Shown: positions 1-12,119 of the stretch, piece by piece
Position numbering within the stretch: the first letter of the stretch is position 1
Layout of the letters: every line of letters begins with the position of its first letter
Assembly (NCBI GenBank): GCA_023362775.1
Contig: JALMGJ010000005.1
Location: 89,601,421-89,665,420 of the forward strand
DNA length: 64,000 nt
Direction of reading: 5' to 3'
Origin: Charina bottae
Lineage: Eukaryota > Chordata > Lepidosauria > Squamata > Charinaidae
The notes under the pieces: generated by a model
Databases searched by the model: none
Told to the model about the DNA's origin: nothing
Seen by the model: only the letters and a program-made list of their open reading frames with translations
Translations under genes and position numbers: made by a program

Positions 1-1256
1 CAACAGCGATTGTTCCTGTCAACCAAACAGAGCACCTATTTTAACACAGAGAAAATTGGGAGTCAAAATCACAAGACTTAAATTTGTCTACTGTTGGAAA
101 ATGCACATCCTGCACAAAAGGGATCCGCTACACTTTCACTCACAAGAAGACCACATTCCTAAGTCTCCGAGAGACAGCGCTCTGTTTTTCTTACGAAAAC
201 CCTGAAATCTTGCAAGACCTTCCAATTATTTACTCCTATCTTGCAAGATTTGGACATCTTATTAGGGTTTGTTTATTTTAATTTCCTTTGGGGAAGCTGC
301 GGTCATTCATTTGGGGTAGGGTGGAGTGCGGAATGATAGATGTTCCAGTGCCCATAGGAGCAATATTACTAAACCATGCCTAATTATTCTGAAAAATGCT
401 TTTAGTTGATTGTTTCATTTTGCTTTCACTGATGTCTCTGAATATCTGGCTAATCCTTCTGACTTTTTAATAAAAACGTTAATTTATGAATAAAAATACC
501 ACAAAATTGAAGTTGGGGTAGGGGAGCTAGCTCCAATGTGGAACTTCTAAAGGCTGAACCAGATGGATGCTGTTTATGCAACATCTCAACCATTTGGTTG
601 TAAATGACAGACGGATGACTTGACATTTCATCCCAGGCGAAACACAGCGTATCTACTGTTGTTCCACCTCGCTCTGCTACATCTCACTGCTTTTAAACTG
701 TTACTGGCCAGTTCTTATACTGGAAATACTGGTATCCACAGGGGAATCAAAATCGACAAGATGGTGGATAGAGGGTTACAGTGCAAGCCTGGCCCTTTAG
801 CAGTGTGTTGCTGTCACATGCATGTTCAAGAAGGGAGGGGCTTGATGGCAATGGTCCGCCAGCCATCTTGCCAATGTTAAGCTGTTCCTCATGGACACCA
901 CTGTCTGAAAGTGAACCAGGTGAACTGCAGCAACAGTGACGTCATTCCCTATCTTTCCCTTGTCCTCCATTTAGTATAAAATACTGAGCCATTTTCCAGC
1001 TAAACGAGTATGTGTGCATTTAATAGGCCTTTATACATCTGTACGTTTATTTACATGGTCCAATAATAAACAATACTCCATGATCTATTGTTAAGTTGCA
1101 CCTATTTTCCTGTTTCACAACCGTTGGCATTAATATACTGTGCTCACTGAATAAAGATTTGGAAGACTTAAGATAGAAGATTCAGTTTTGTAACTGCAGC
1201 ATCTGTAAAGGAAGATTGGAATGAAAAATGTTCTGCAAAATATATACAGGATGACT
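1..1256. other. No gene or repeat recognised
   Basis: AT-rich non-coding sequence with only short chance reading frames. If the ZCCHC24 assignment further right is correct, this is intron 1 of that gene, read on the minus strand. I see no exon with flanking splice sites and no known repeat. Confidence 0.5.
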
Positions 1257-1264
1257 ATCTACTC

Positions 1265-1482
1265 CAGGGCTTTCCAAAGTTTTCCCGCGGCGACACACCA
1301 ACCGCGTGCAAAAACCCGGAAGTGCTGCTGCCGCTTTCGTTTTTTGCGCGCCGCCATTGGTGTCTCGCCGCAGGAAAACCCAGAAGTGCTGATGATGATC
1401 AGCGCTTCCGGGTTGTGTGGCGACACACCAGACTGTGTGGCGACACACTTTTGTGTCGCGACACACAGTTTGGAAAGCTCTG
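1265..1482 (+). mobile_element. Non-autonomous hAT element, subfamily A, copy 1
   Basis: A 218-bp element starts CAGGGCTTTCCAAA and ends TTTGGAAAGCTCTG, giving imperfect terminal inverted repeats. It is flanked by a perfect 8-bp target duplication ATCTACTC (1257-1264 and 1483-1490). The interior is CpG-rich, unlike the AT-rich surroundings, and contains repeated GGCGACACACC blocks and CCCGGAAG blocks. There is no coding capacity, so it would depend on a hAT transposase supplied elsewhere. Related copies lie at 11820 and 48653. Confidence 0.9.
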
Positions 1483-1975
1483 ATCTACTCACTGAAAAAT
1501 GATCTCCTAGTTATGTTTTAATCTTCTGGAGTGATTTATATTATTTTTTGCTCTGAATCAGCTCTGATCCCAACAAGTAAACTTGCTTTGACTATAGTGA
1601 CAGTATAATTTTTCTATTAGGAAAAAAAAAGATCACTATTACAGACACACACACTCATTTACACACATCCATTACTTGTTTCTGTGCCACTGAGTCTAAT
1701 AGCTCTGATTCTTTCTCTTCTTGTACATGGGAAGGGGGCCCACTGTGCTACAGATGACACTTCCTTCATTCTTAAAAAAGAATCTCTCTTTTTTAAATTA
1801 AATAAAATAGCAATTCAAAATGGCAAACATCTTCTGCAATTGCCAAATCTTGAGTTCTTGGGTGAGATCTTGCAAGACAGTGGCCATTTCATTTTTAAAC
1901 TATTTTTATTAGATTTCAAATTTCACAAAATGGTGCCTGCTCCCCCAAAAGGTTGCAAGGTGCTATTGTCTGTAG

Positions 1976-2229
1976 CAGAGCTTTCCAAACTTTTCATGTT
2001 GGTGACACACTTTTTAGACATGCATCATTTCGTGACACACTCTTACAGCAGGGCGCAAGGCAGGCACTAGGACCTGCATGGAATCCTGGCAGGGCAGGTT
2101 TGGAGGCAGCAAGGCACAAGGCAGGCACTAGAACCTGTGTGGAAGCCAGGAGGCAGCAGCAGTCGCGACACCTCCAGACACTGCAGCCGACACACTAACG
2201 TGTCCTGACACACAGTTTGGAAAGCTCTG
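1976..2229 (+). mobile_element. Non-autonomous hAT element, subfamily B, copy 1
   Basis: A 254-bp element begins CAGAGCTTTCCAAACT and ends AGTTTGGAAAGCTCTG, a perfect 16-bp terminal inverted repeat. The 8-bp target duplication GTCTGTAG is at 1968-1975 and 2230-2237. The interior holds GTGACACAC and CGACACAC motifs and two copies of a block starting CAAGGCAGGCACTAG. It shares both ends with subfamily A but has a different middle. No transposase is encoded. Confidence 0.9.
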
Positions 2230-2237
2230 GTCTGTAG

Positions 2238-3420
2238 ATACAAGAGACGAAATTGGCAGGGGAAGTTTCCAAGTGCATAAAATCTCTAGTACATGCAGGA
2301 AAGGATCAGAATGAATCAAGGAATGGAGTTGGGAAAATGGATCCTCTAACTGCTACTTTCTAATTTTCTGTACACATCATGATCTAACATGTTCTTGGAT
2401 CACAAAACACAAAACTATCCTTGTTAAAATGTCATTATTTCATCGCTGACACCCACAAGGCAAACCCAACGTTTTTAACATTTACAATCCAACAGCCAGC
2501 ATGATATATATACCAACAAATAGTTACAGTCTGTCAAATATTGACACAGTCCATTTTCCCTTGCATTACTTCCTCTGCTCTATTTTTTGAGGCGGTTTTC
2601 CAAGGATTTAGGCAGAATCCTTTTCTAGTTCTGTAGCACTTAATGACAGATGCAGCTGACTGAATTGATCCCTCCAAAGTCTATCTTCTCCCCCTATTTT
2701 TTCAGCAAAAAGGAAATCAGTCAGCAATTCCAAAAAAAATTTTTTTCTTCTCTTGTCCAAAACTTTCTTCCCTACATGTTTTATTTCTCTTCCAATCTCT
2801 GGCTTATCGTTTTACTTTCCAGGGCTCTTGCAAAGCAGGAAGAACCCCTTCGTGACGCAGTTTGGTTATCAGCTTACTTAACCATTTCAGAAGACAAAAT
2901 AGCACAGAAAGGAAATGCATTCACCATTAACTGTCTGAATTTTCTCTCGGGCAATGTTCAACTCCAAGAGTTGCTTCTGTGTCTCCCTTTCTCCTGATTT
3001 ACTTTCTGAAATTTAAGGGAAAAAAAGTAAGAAAAGAGAGGCCTTTCCCCCGATTTTTGTCTGGAGGTTAGTAGATAACTTTAATAAGCTTCTGGGCTCT
3101 ATTTCTTGGTCTGATGAGAGGGCAAAAGAATGTTGGAAACCGAGACGGACACAAAGACAAACAGATAAGAGACTTTTGAATATTAGGCCAGAGAGAGTGT
3201 TGTGCGAAAAGAAATAAATCTAATTTACATAGCAGGCAAAAACTTCTGACTGATAGAAGGAAACTGGATAGAACGATCAAAAGGGGAACAACTATTCTCC
3301 TACGTTAATATCCGACTATGTCAACCTTTTTTTCATACATTTTAGAACCTCAGGATTTCAGTGCAACGTCATTGAATCAGGCTTAACTCCTAGCAAATGA
3401 ATTAACAAATGTTTTCCCTC
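2238..3420. other. No gene or repeat recognised
   Basis: AT-rich, presumably intronic. A 115-codon frame around 2650-2997 has no recognisable domain, splice context or unusual codon pattern, and I treat it as chance. Confidence 0.45.
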
Positions 3421-4113
3421 TTTATTTATTTATTTGTTTGTTTGTTAATCAAATTTATATGGCCGCCCATGTCACCAAAGGTGACTCTGGGCGGCATACA
3501 ATAATCCAATAAAAAAATGCATATATAAAAACAATCATATACTGTAAATACACTTTAAAAATCAGTGTTAAAAATTAAATATTATTAAAATTAAAGTTAA
3601 AATATACAAACCCCAGGCATGGATAGAGTGAGTATGTCCACCTTTAGTAATGGAGCCATCTAAGCAAGTCTCCGGTTCCCAGGGAGACATAACCAGGGAC
3701 TTGTGGAACTTCTTGAGGGACTTCTGGAACATCAAGAGGGATGGGGCCAACCTAACCTCGGGGGGGGGGGGAAGAATGTTCCACAAGGCGGGCGCCACGG
3801 CAGAGAAGGCCCGCCTCCTGGGACCCACAAAATGTAAGTCCCTGGCAGATGGTAACCGCAGCATGCCCTCTCTGCCAGATAATGGGACGGGCTGATGTAA
3901 TCGGGAAGAGGCGGTCCTCAAATAACCCAGCCCCATGCCATGAAGGGCTTCAAAGATTAAAACCAGCACCTTGAATTGGACCTGGAAGCAAACTGGCAGC
4001 CAATGCAGCTTGCAGAGCAGAGGTGTGACGTGTGACGTTCTGGGAGCACACATAACTGCCCACACCGCTGCATTCTGTACTAGTTGAAGTTTCCAGATAC
4101 TCTTCAAGAGCAG
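3421..4113 (-). mobile_element. L2-clade LINE fragment, 5'-truncated
   Basis: Read on the minus strand this encodes the C-terminal end of an L2-type reverse transcriptase polyprotein (SIWKLQLVQNAA..., HVTPLLCKLHWLPV, ALWNILPPPPEVRLAPS) followed by the usual 3' end: a short imperfect hairpin around GCCCAGAGTCACC and an AATAAATAAA-like tail, seen here as TTTATTTATTTATTTG. The frame is interrupted, including a G-run at 3761-3770, and the domain lacks all catalytic RT motifs. It is a dead-on-arrival insertion. The L2 clade is my assignment; CR1-superfamily labels are possible. Confidence 0.85.
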
Positions 4114-5100
4114 CTTCACCTTTCCACGATGATATCTGGAGCTCTTCTAAGAACATTCTGGGCAACTCCTCTATCCCTCTATACCATCTTATTCCTCTTT
4201 GATCCCTCACACCATCTACCTCTTCTTCTTCAGCTTGCAGAGCATAATAGCTTTTTCTAGACCATCATCCGCTCTCATTGTGCACTCAAACTATGTGGTT
4301 TTCTATTTGCTGAACACTGTCTCAAGAACCAGCAGCTTTTGCCCTCAGCTTTGCCTTTCCAAATGTAAATGATGACTTCTTGATGTCATTTGGCTGTGAA
4401 ATGTTGCACGGACAATCTTTTGCTGTTATGATGCAAATGCCTGAGGATTAATAGCATTGGTTAAATAGAAAAGGATACATCTGACTGATAATATTTAGCA
4501 TCATTTAAAATGAATCAGCCAATTCTGGAGTTAATTTCTTCTAGGCAAATCTGCTGGGGTTGGCAGATGTTTCTTGGCAAGGAAATAGTCAGATTGGGAG
4601 AAACTGTACAACAAAATAACTAGACAAGCAGGCAAAGATCTCTGTTCACTTTAATTCAGGATGGGTGTCTCCCTGGGGCTACCAGAACTGGGCTGAAAAA
4701 ATATAGGTGTCCACTAGAGGGCAGCAAAGAGATGGATAAAACTCTAACCCATTGCTGCCACCTAGCAGACGCCGATACTTTTTCATATCTGGTGGAAAGC
4801 TTCCAATATACCTATCTTATTTACAACAATTAAGAGCTGAAAATTCCATTTCAAAGGGGGTTTATAGTGTTTCCAAAAGAAAGGTGATTCCTTAAGTTTT
4901 TAAAAGATGTTTTGCAAAATCAATTAATTTCAATAACGGTAACAATAAAACTAAATTACCGTCATTATTATTGAAAGAAGTAACCCTAAACAAAACCAAG
5001 AGCAAATTAAGAAAAAACTACTACTTAAGAGTGTCTGTACATAAATATAGGCAAATACCTACATGATCTTGCCTTACAATTTTTGTGTGACATACGATCA
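4114..5100. other. No gene; one small hairpin repeat inside
   Basis: Apart from the hairpin repeat near 4715-4780, this stretch shows no coding exon or recognisable transposon. It is AT-rich, presumably intronic. Confidence 0.45.
4715..4780. repeat. Short imperfect hairpin repeat
   Basis: GTCCACTAGAGGGCAGCAA is followed about 25 bases later by its imperfect reverse complement TTGCTGCCACCTAGCAGAC. A diverged second example occurs near 58455-58525, also preceded by GGGCTGCAG/GGGCTACCAG-like sequence. This suggests a small interspersed family, probably a fold-back element. The outer limits are unclear. Confidence 0.5.
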
Positions 5101-5322
5101 CTTTTTTTTATACCGTTCAATCGTGTCCGATTCTCGGAGACAAGTCCCTGGAGCAGTTCCTGCAGTTTCCTTGGCACGTTTTTCGGAAGTGGTTCACCAC
5201 TGCCTGCTTCCTAGGGCTGAGAGGGAGTGACTGGCCCAAGGTCACCTGGCTGGCTTTGTGCCTAAGGCGGGATTAGAACTCACGGTCTCCCAGTTTCTAG
5301 CCCACTACACCACACTGGCTCT
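5101..5322 (-). mobile_element. Sauria-type tRNA-derived SINE with BovB-like tail
   Basis: On the minus strand the head reads AGAGCCAGTGTGGTGTAGTG with a box B-like GAGTTCTAATCC, i.e. a tRNA-derived RNA polymerase III promoter. The body contains CCTTAGGCACAAAGCC, TGACCTTGGGCCAGTC and GTGGTGAACCACTTCCG. The 3' end, GAATCGGACACGATTGAACG, closely matches the BovB 3' end in this window (53667-53686), as expected for a SINE mobilised by BovB. Its head is the same as the module repeated in the chimeric SINEs at 19437, 23868 and 60955. Confidence 0.8.
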
Positions 5323-5488
5323 CATGGTTACATTAAATAGAATTAAAAGAGGGAAGATCTTCAAATATTTGATGGTGGTGTTTACTGATTACCAACTACT
5401 TGTTTCCTAAGGGAATTTCTGAAGTACAGTAGTTGGAAATTAGAGTTCTGTTTGAGGCTGGTGTTTTGCATTGTAGCATATTAACTTC

Positions 5489-5828
5489 AATAAGGGAGTG
5501 GTGGCTCAGCGGGTAAGACGCCTGGCTTGTCGATCGGAAGATCGCAAGTTCCGAGGTTCGAATCCCTAGCCTTGCGTGACGGAGTGAGCTCCCGCACTCG
5601 CCCCAGCTCTTGCCAACCTAGCAATTCGAAAGCATGAAAATGCAAGTAGATGAATAGATACCACTTCGGTGGGAAGGTAACAGCGTTCCGCGTGCGTCAT
5701 GCCGGCCACATGACCGTGGAAACGACTTCGGACAACGCTGGCTCTTCAGCTAACAAACAGAGATGAGCACCGGCCCCTAGAGTCGGACACGACTGCACAA
5801 ATGTGCGGGGGGAACCTTTACCTTTTTT
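5489..5828 (+). mobile_element. Long tRNA-derived SINE (family 2), full length
   Basis: The head GTGGCTCAGCGGGTAAGACG matches a tRNA box A region and GAGGTTCGAATCC matches box B, so it carries an internal Pol III promoter. A body of about 240 bases follows, ending TCGGACACGACTGCACAAAT then GTGCGGGGGGAACCTTTACC. Target duplication ATATTAACTTC is at 5478-5488 and 5829-5839. The TCGGA..CGACTG tail resembles the BovB 3' end, so BovB is its likely partner LINE. Other copies: 8033, 27342 (partial), 37374, 46529, 60464. Confidence 0.88.
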
Positions 5829-5841
5829 ATATTAACTTCTG

Positions 5842-5842
<1 letters not shown>

Positions 5843-5877
<35 letters not shown>
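5843..5877 (+). repeat. (TCA)n microsatellite
   Basis: About eleven tandem TCA/ATC triplets directly 3' of the SINE target duplication. Confidence 0.95.
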
Positions 5878-5879
5878 AT

Positions 5880-8020
5880 CCAAACACTTGAATTTTGTGA
5901 GATGGGGCGCTTGGGAATGCCAAGACCATCGTGGCAACTATGTAATCCCTTCTCGGTGCCAAGCTGGGAAGCTAGGGGTTACTCTAATAATGGAAGTTAG
6001 CAGGGGTGTCCACAAGGGGGGGTCAAACAAGTTAAGATGGTGGCCACAACACACCTAAAAAAGGGTCAAGACTTTGATTGCATCTTGACTTTTTTGCTTT
6101 CCCCCTTCCCCCGTGGGCTCTTTCTCTCCTGCAAAGTTTTTGGCAGAAACTTTGCTTTGTGCTTTTTTCACCCACTTTATGAGTGCCAAAAACTTGCCAT
6201 TCTTTTTCATTTTCCTCTTTAAGGAAAGCTGGAGATCCATGCCAGCTAATGGATTAAAGGAGTCCTAGATCACTCAGCCAGAATCCCTGACACAATTGGG
6301 CCACTGGATCACACCAATCATAACAACTCCACACCCCTTCCTATCACCAGCTTTATTTAGTAGTGGCTCAGTGTCCAATAATTGTTTGATCCAGAAACAT
6401 GAGGCAACCCACCGTTTCATATAATCCAAATGCCTGTTGAAACATGTGATGTTTGAGGATCTTTTGCAGATTTAATACATTATAACAACAACAACAACTG
6501 GAAGGGGGTTCTCTTAAGCACTCCTTTCTGAATAAAACCTATTCCTTTTCAGCTTGTGATTTAACCATTCGAGGTGCTGCTGATTTTTATGCAGCCAACA
6601 AAGTTTGTTAAGGAGGCAGTTACTGTGGTGGGAAAAGTCAGAGGGAGAGAAATACTGGTGCATAATGATGCTTTTTATTTTTCTTACCCAGTTGCTTTGG
6701 TCAGCATGCCAGTCACATACACAGACATTGCTATGCAGTTTTGTAAGTTCTCTTTAATAGGACACGTTCAGAGTCTGCTCTGGCCCTTCCGCCTTCCTTC
6801 CTTCCTTCCTTCCTTCCTTCCTTCCTTCCTTCCTTCCTTCCTTCCTTCCTTCCTTTCCTTTTCTTTCCCATACAGCAACATATTGCCAGCTTACTTCCTG
6901 TACTTTCTTAACTGGTTGCTATATTTTCTCTTCATTTGGGCACTTTCCAAATATTCCACCTAGTTTATGTGCCACTTGTGGTCACATCACCCCTCAATCT
7001 CAGCTAGGCTAAGAGAGGATCCAGTTGACCAGGAGGGGGGAAAGCAAGAAAAGAAAGGGATGGGTTAAATCTCCTGGTGAACAAGGGACACCTTCTACCT
7101 GGCGAAAGCTTCAAAAATGAAGCATCATTTGCTCCCAAGAGTAGTCCAATGACAAGGGTGGAAAGGGGATCGTACACATATAATTATTATTTTTTTCAAG
7201 AGAAAAACACACCGAAGGCATGATTCCTTCAGCTTCAAAAAATAGAATAGCAACATTTAATTGCAGTGCTGTACTCACTGTAATGTTTTTGCTATTTAGT
7301 TGTGGATTAAAGAACTGTTCCCAACCATGTTATTACTAATAAGATTTCCTCTATAAATTAAATTATTGGGGAATGTTTTGAGCATACCAAGCCTGTATAA
7401 AAGAAAAAGGTTTCACTTGAACCAGATGACATGACACTGCTAGCACGTGACATTAGTATGACACTTCACTAAAATATAAATTGTAAACTTTCTAAGCTCT
7501 GTTGGCAGAGATGGTGCACATTGCCATCTTTAGTGGCAATGCCCATTCTTTGCAGTCAAAGATTTTTAAAATAAATCAGGAAAATAGTTCAACAGTTGGT
7601 GATCATTAATGTTGCTGCAGGGCTACTAAACAGGATTCCTAAAACTTGTAAATCAAAACTATACTGTAAAAGAAACTCAATTCATGCCATTAGTCCCAAA
7701 TTTACTATCGCAAAGCATTAGAACACCAAATTACCTCTTTATCTGGATCAGTATCATGGATGTTAAAGTATTTATATTTCTCCTAAATTAGGCTCCCTAA
7801 ATTTGATTGCTTTTGTTTATTCTCCTTTTAAAATATTAATGATAATATAATAAATACATTCTCCTTTCCCCCTCCTTATGTTTGCTTTGCTTCACATAAA
7901 AAGCAATGAAAATGATAAAATGGTGGAACTGCTTTAAAATAGTCCTAGAGAAAAGCCATGAGGCATTGGAAAAGGTTTAGGAAGAATCATCCTTAAAGAG
8001 ATGGGAGCAAAGTAAAGGAT
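5880..8020. other. No gene recognised; one CCTT array inside
   Basis: AT-rich, presumably intronic. The 129-codon frame at 6574-6963 is stretched by the CCTT microsatellite and has no supporting domain. No transposon edges were recognised. Confidence 0.45.
6792..6855 (+). repeat. (CCTT)n microsatellite
   Basis: About 16 near-perfect CCTT units, followed by a degenerate pyrimidine tract. Confidence 0.95.
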
Positions 8021-8032
8021 TGAAAGCAGAGG

Positions 8033-8365
8033 TAAAGGTAAAGGTTCCCCCCGCACATTTGTGCAGTTGTGTCTGACTCTAGGGGCCGGTGCTCATCTCC
8101 GTTTGTTAGCCGAAGAACCAGCATTGTCCGAAGATGCTTCCACGGTCATGTGGCCGCATGACGCACGCGGAACGCTGTTACCATCCCACGGAAGTGGTAC
8201 CTATTCATCTACTTGCATTTGCATGCTTTCGAATTGCTAGGTTGGCAAGAGCTGGGGCGTGTGCGGGAGCTCACTCCGCATGCAGGGCTAGGGATTCGAA
8301 CCTCCAAACTTGCGATCAAGATCGACAAGCCTGGCGTCTTACCCGCTGAGCCACCACGCCCCTCA
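8033..8365 (-). mobile_element. Long tRNA-derived SINE (family 2), minus strand
   Basis: This is the reverse complement of the family copy at 5489: the tail (GGTAAAGGTTCCCCCCGCAC) is at the left and the tRNA-like head (CCGCTGAGCCACCACGCCCC) at the right. A target duplication TGAAAGCAGAGG/TGAAAGCGGAGG (8021-8032 and 8366-8377, one mismatch) supports an independent insertion. Confidence 0.87.
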
Positions 8366-8377
8366 TGAAAGCGGAGG

Positions 8378-10226
8378 ACAAGGATAAATTATCAGTTCTT
8401 GTAAAGGAAGGATTATACAAAGGAGGCTCTGGTGAGATTAGTGCATTTGCACTTGTTCACACATAATCTAAGGTTGGGATAAACAGCAAAGCTGCCATGT
8501 TTGCTAATGATTCCAAATTAATCAGAATGACTTGAGCAAATCTGGGCAGTGAAGAATTCCAGAAAGGACTTCTCTAAACTGGAGGAGCGGACTTCAAAAA
8601 ATGCAGCTCAGTGTAAGCAAAAGAAAGTGATACTGAGACCAAATGAGCTTTACTTTGCATTAAAGCTTCTGGGAGCTGAGATGGGGATGACATTAATTGA
8701 GAAAGCAATCTACAGTGACCATTTTTGCCAGTGGAAATAGTTGACTTGTGGAAGTTCAGGCAACTGCTTGCTCCTAAATGTACTGTAAACTTGGTCTAAG
8801 CGATTTCTTCGCTGTTGGGCTATGACTGATATGGAAGTCAGGCTTCACCCCAAAAAATAAATGTAATGACATCATCAGGCAGCATGGATGAGATACAGTA
8901 TTTCCCAACAAGTCTTTCTAATTTTCTCTGGTATCACCATTGCATTCCCCAAGCAGGCAGACACAGTGCTAAAAATGGATGGGGCAAAACGGTGACAAAG
9001 GCGCTTGTCTGGGGCTGAGGAGGCAATATTCAGTTGAGTGAGCAGCTGATACCTCTTAGGAATCAACTCTGGTAAAGGAGTTTGCTTCCTTGTGTTATTT
9101 CATGGTTGATGGGACCGATAATTTAACATATTTAAGACACAAGCAGTAATATCTTTCCAAAATGCCCTGTAATTGGGTCTGTTCTCTTAGAGTCAATTCT
9201 AAGAGCTACCATCTTCCAACCATAACTTTTTCACATATCCAGCCCACCCAAATGATGCCATTTTAATGTTCATCGTGAAGTGTAATATAGGAATGAAATA
9301 TTTACACTCTCATCCAACAAGTATACCTTCCCCTCCACACGCACACACAGTTCAAGAGTTTAGGCTTTCTGTGAAGCATCTCAGCTAAAAAGCAATTACA
9401 GTGTCCATGATGGACTATCCTCCTTGCCAGATAATGTGACCATTGCCTATGTAACTGGAGATGGTGGATCACCTACAGTACATGACTATATCCACTGGAA
9501 AGGTTGTTCTAAAACTCAGTTCCTTTGGCCCTTTGACCAATGTGTTTAGAAGCACCAATCATGCATTCCATTAAGTTTCTATTGAGCCCTGATCTCCAAA
9601 TAACCTAAACTTGGGCAGGATTGCAGCCACAGATGTGCTTAGAAGCCACGCTGACATCACAAGTGTCATTACACAAATATCTACACAATCATTCATGTGA
9701 CATCAGGTCCCTCCATCTGCTCCTGCCCACAATTTTGCAGTCATTCTTTTCAAAGATGTCTTGGGATTAAGGAGATACTGTCTGTTTGAGTCCTCACTCA
9801 GCAATGAAGATCAGAGGCTCTTTCTGGAATCTTATTTCAATCCATGATGCTGCAGCATGGCCATTCATGCTGGCCATTCAGCATGGCCATTCATAAAGAT
9901 GACTTTATTCATCTTTCTCCTGGAAATGTGTCCTATTATGGGCAGAACTCACACAATGGACACATACAGCAACCCTTAGGATCAGTGCTGGAACTGGAGA
10001 AAGCACTTGACCAGCCAGGATTATAATGACTGGTGTATATTACAAAATGCTGGACAAGGTCCAGCAAGAGTTGGATACAGTGAAGTCCTGTTGAAAGCAA
10101 TGGAGCAGGACAGTCACAACTGGTGTGAGAAACGTTCCAAGCTTGAGGCAAAATTCAATGTTCTGTTTTTCTGGTTGTTTTAACATCCCGTGGTAAGCTG
10201 GATGACTGTAGTAAGGAGCATTCATA
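8378..10226. other. No gene or repeat recognised
   Basis: Intronic-looking sequence without a supported exon. A local duplication of GCATGGCCATTCA occurs at about 9855-9895. Nothing else was identified. Confidence 0.45.
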
Positions 10227-10234
10227 TAATCTAA

Positions 10235-10370
10235 CAGTGTTTTCCAACTGGGCAATTTCCAGATGTGTGAACTTCAACTCCCATAATTCTCAGCAATGGC
10301 CATGATGGCTGGGGCATTCTGTGAGTTGAAGTCCACACATCTGGAAGGTGCCCAGGTTGGGAAACAACTG
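10235..10370. mobile_element. Palindromic hAT-like MITE (family D), diverged
   Basis: Starts CAGTGTTTTCCAACTGGGCA and ends GCCCAGGTTGGGAAACAACTG. Both sides carry complementary TTCAACTCCCA / TGAGTTGAAGTCCACACATCTGG blocks. The flanks share ATCTAA directly on each side, an imperfect target duplication. It is a longer, older relative of the perfect palindrome at 18581. Confidence 0.7.
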
Positions 10371-11122
10371 ATCTAAAAGCTTGAATTCCAGCCTCAGGAA
10401 GACTAACAGATGAAGCAATTTCCAGGGTGATAGATGTATTAATCTATAGCCACAGAAACAGTGAAGCAGCTTATGGCACATAAATAAATAACAGCTGTAT
10501 TATGGAATATGTTTTTGTGAATGAAAGAGAAGCTCTGCATGACAAGTCAGTCCTTGCCCTTTGCAAACTGGACCAAGACACGGTTTTACTCAAGCATTAC
10601 TGCAGCATTGCCAGTAAGAACACAAACAATGGCTCTTACATACACACATACATTACCAACCTGTCTACTCACATCTCCCTTCCTTGGTTACTGGTGGGTT
10701 AAAATTTAAGATCAGCTAATTTTTTAAAGGTTTCCTTACTTGATCTGCTGGTGGCCACCCTTACTCACATTCTGCAAGTAGCTTACATGCAACCCATACA
10801 ACTGACCCACACAAATATCCCACAGAGGAGTAGGTATTAAGCACACAACTCTCGTTACGATACCAAACCCACCATGTGAAATCATTACTGCATTGCTTGA
10901 AGACATTCTGCAAACTTTGGCGGAGTGGCCACCTAATTGGGAGGGTTAAAAAGATTTGAGGGGAAAGGTTTCACAAGCAGTTGCAAAGGTCAACATTTAG
11001 ATACATCCAAGATTACACTGTAAAAAGGAAGTGTGGTTCAGGACACTTAGCTGGATTCTATTCTTTTCATAGCTCATAAACATAGCAATTTATCTGAATC
11101 CTTCTCCAACGTGATATCCTTC
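10371..11122. other. No gene or repeat recognised
   Basis: AT-rich, presumably intronic; two overlapping 60-codon frames near 10502-10709 are chance. Confidence 0.4.
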
Positions 11123-11290
11123 ACATGTATTTATGTATTTATATTTCAAATTTAGTCACCGCCCATCTCATTCCAAGAGCGACTCTGGGCGGTTTACAAT
11201 AAAACAAGAATAAACACTCATTAAAATACAATAAAACAATATTCTTAAATAAAAATATAGTCCAAGACATAGGTGTTAAAAGGTTCTTAA
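11123..11290 (-). mobile_element. L2-clade LINE 3' end
   Basis: TATTTATGTATTTAT followed by ACCGCCCATCTCATTCC...GACTCTGGGCGGTTTACAA is the L2 3'-terminal hairpin and tail on the minus strand. No coding portion remains. Confidence 0.75.
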
Positions 11291-11811
11291 TTTGCGGGAG
11301 CATCTTCAGGGTATATTTGCCGATATTATAAAATGCCCAAGCAACACTGGATGACTTGGCTGGGAATTATGGTAGTTGTAGCCAAGGCACTTCCCCAGTC
11401 CTTGCACAATACTGTAACAATTACAGGGATCTTCTTAAGAGAGAGAAAAAAGGAAAGTGTCTCACAATTTGCATTCAACTGCAGGTGACTTCATCAACAT
11501 GTTTGTGTGGCTTCTTGACAACAAAACTAGGAAACGATTTGCCTTTCTCCAGGATGTTTGTTTGACTTCCTAGTCAGCCTACTGATGATGGCCCTAGATT
11601 TCTGCTTGGCATGGAGAAAGAAGACAGGGAGAAGTTTCTCTCCAACCACTAGGACCAGGAGTCATCCCATGAAGCTTACTGAGAAGAGATTTAGAAACTG
11701 ATGGAAGAAACGTGCCTAATTAACTTGTGGAATTCAGTCACACAAGATGCAGTGATGGCTGCTAACGTGATTGGATACTTTCCTTGGAGACAGGTTGGTT
11801 AAAGACAATGA
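11291..11811. other. No gene recognised
   Basis: Contains TGGGAATTATGGTAGTTGTAG near 11359, a fragment like the centre of family D MITEs, but with no definable ends. Confidence 0.35.
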
Positions 11812-11819
11812 GTCTAGAG

Positions 11820-12090
11820 CAGGGCTCTCCAAAGTTTTCCCGCGGCGACACACCAACCGCCGTTGGTGTGTTGCCGCGGGAAAACCCGGAAATGCCGCCG
11901 TTGCGGCAGTGCGCAAAAACCCGGAAGCGCTGCTGCCGCTTTTGGGTTTTTGCACGCCGCCGTTGGTGTGTCGCCGCGGGAAAACCCGGAAGCGCTGATG
12001 ATGATCAGCGCTTCCGGGTTGTGTGGCGACACACCAGACTGTGTGTGGCGACACACTTTTGTGTCCCGACACAGAGTTTGGAAAGCTCTG
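11820..12090 (+). mobile_element. Non-autonomous hAT element, subfamily A, copy 2
   Basis: A 271-bp element from CAGGGCTCTCCAAAG to GTTTGGAAAGCTCTG, with 8-bp target duplication GTCTAGAG at 11812-11819 and 12091-12098. The CpG-rich interior has internal inverted repeats around CCGCGGCGACACACCAACC and TTGGTGTGTCGCCGCGGG, so the single strand could fold into several hairpins. No coding capacity. Confidence 0.92.
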
Positions 12091-12119
12091 GTCTAGAGAC
12101 TCAATGCTAGCTTTGAATT

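Noticed and set aside
1684..2070. 128-codon frame with a signal-peptide-like start
   Set aside because: The hydrophobic start looks like chance in AT-rich intron, and the end of the frame runs into a hAT MITE.
5545..5575. Possible tRNA genes at SINE heads (box A/box B present)
   Set aside because: No complete cloverleaf; each continues into a SINE body with target duplications, so these are retroposons.
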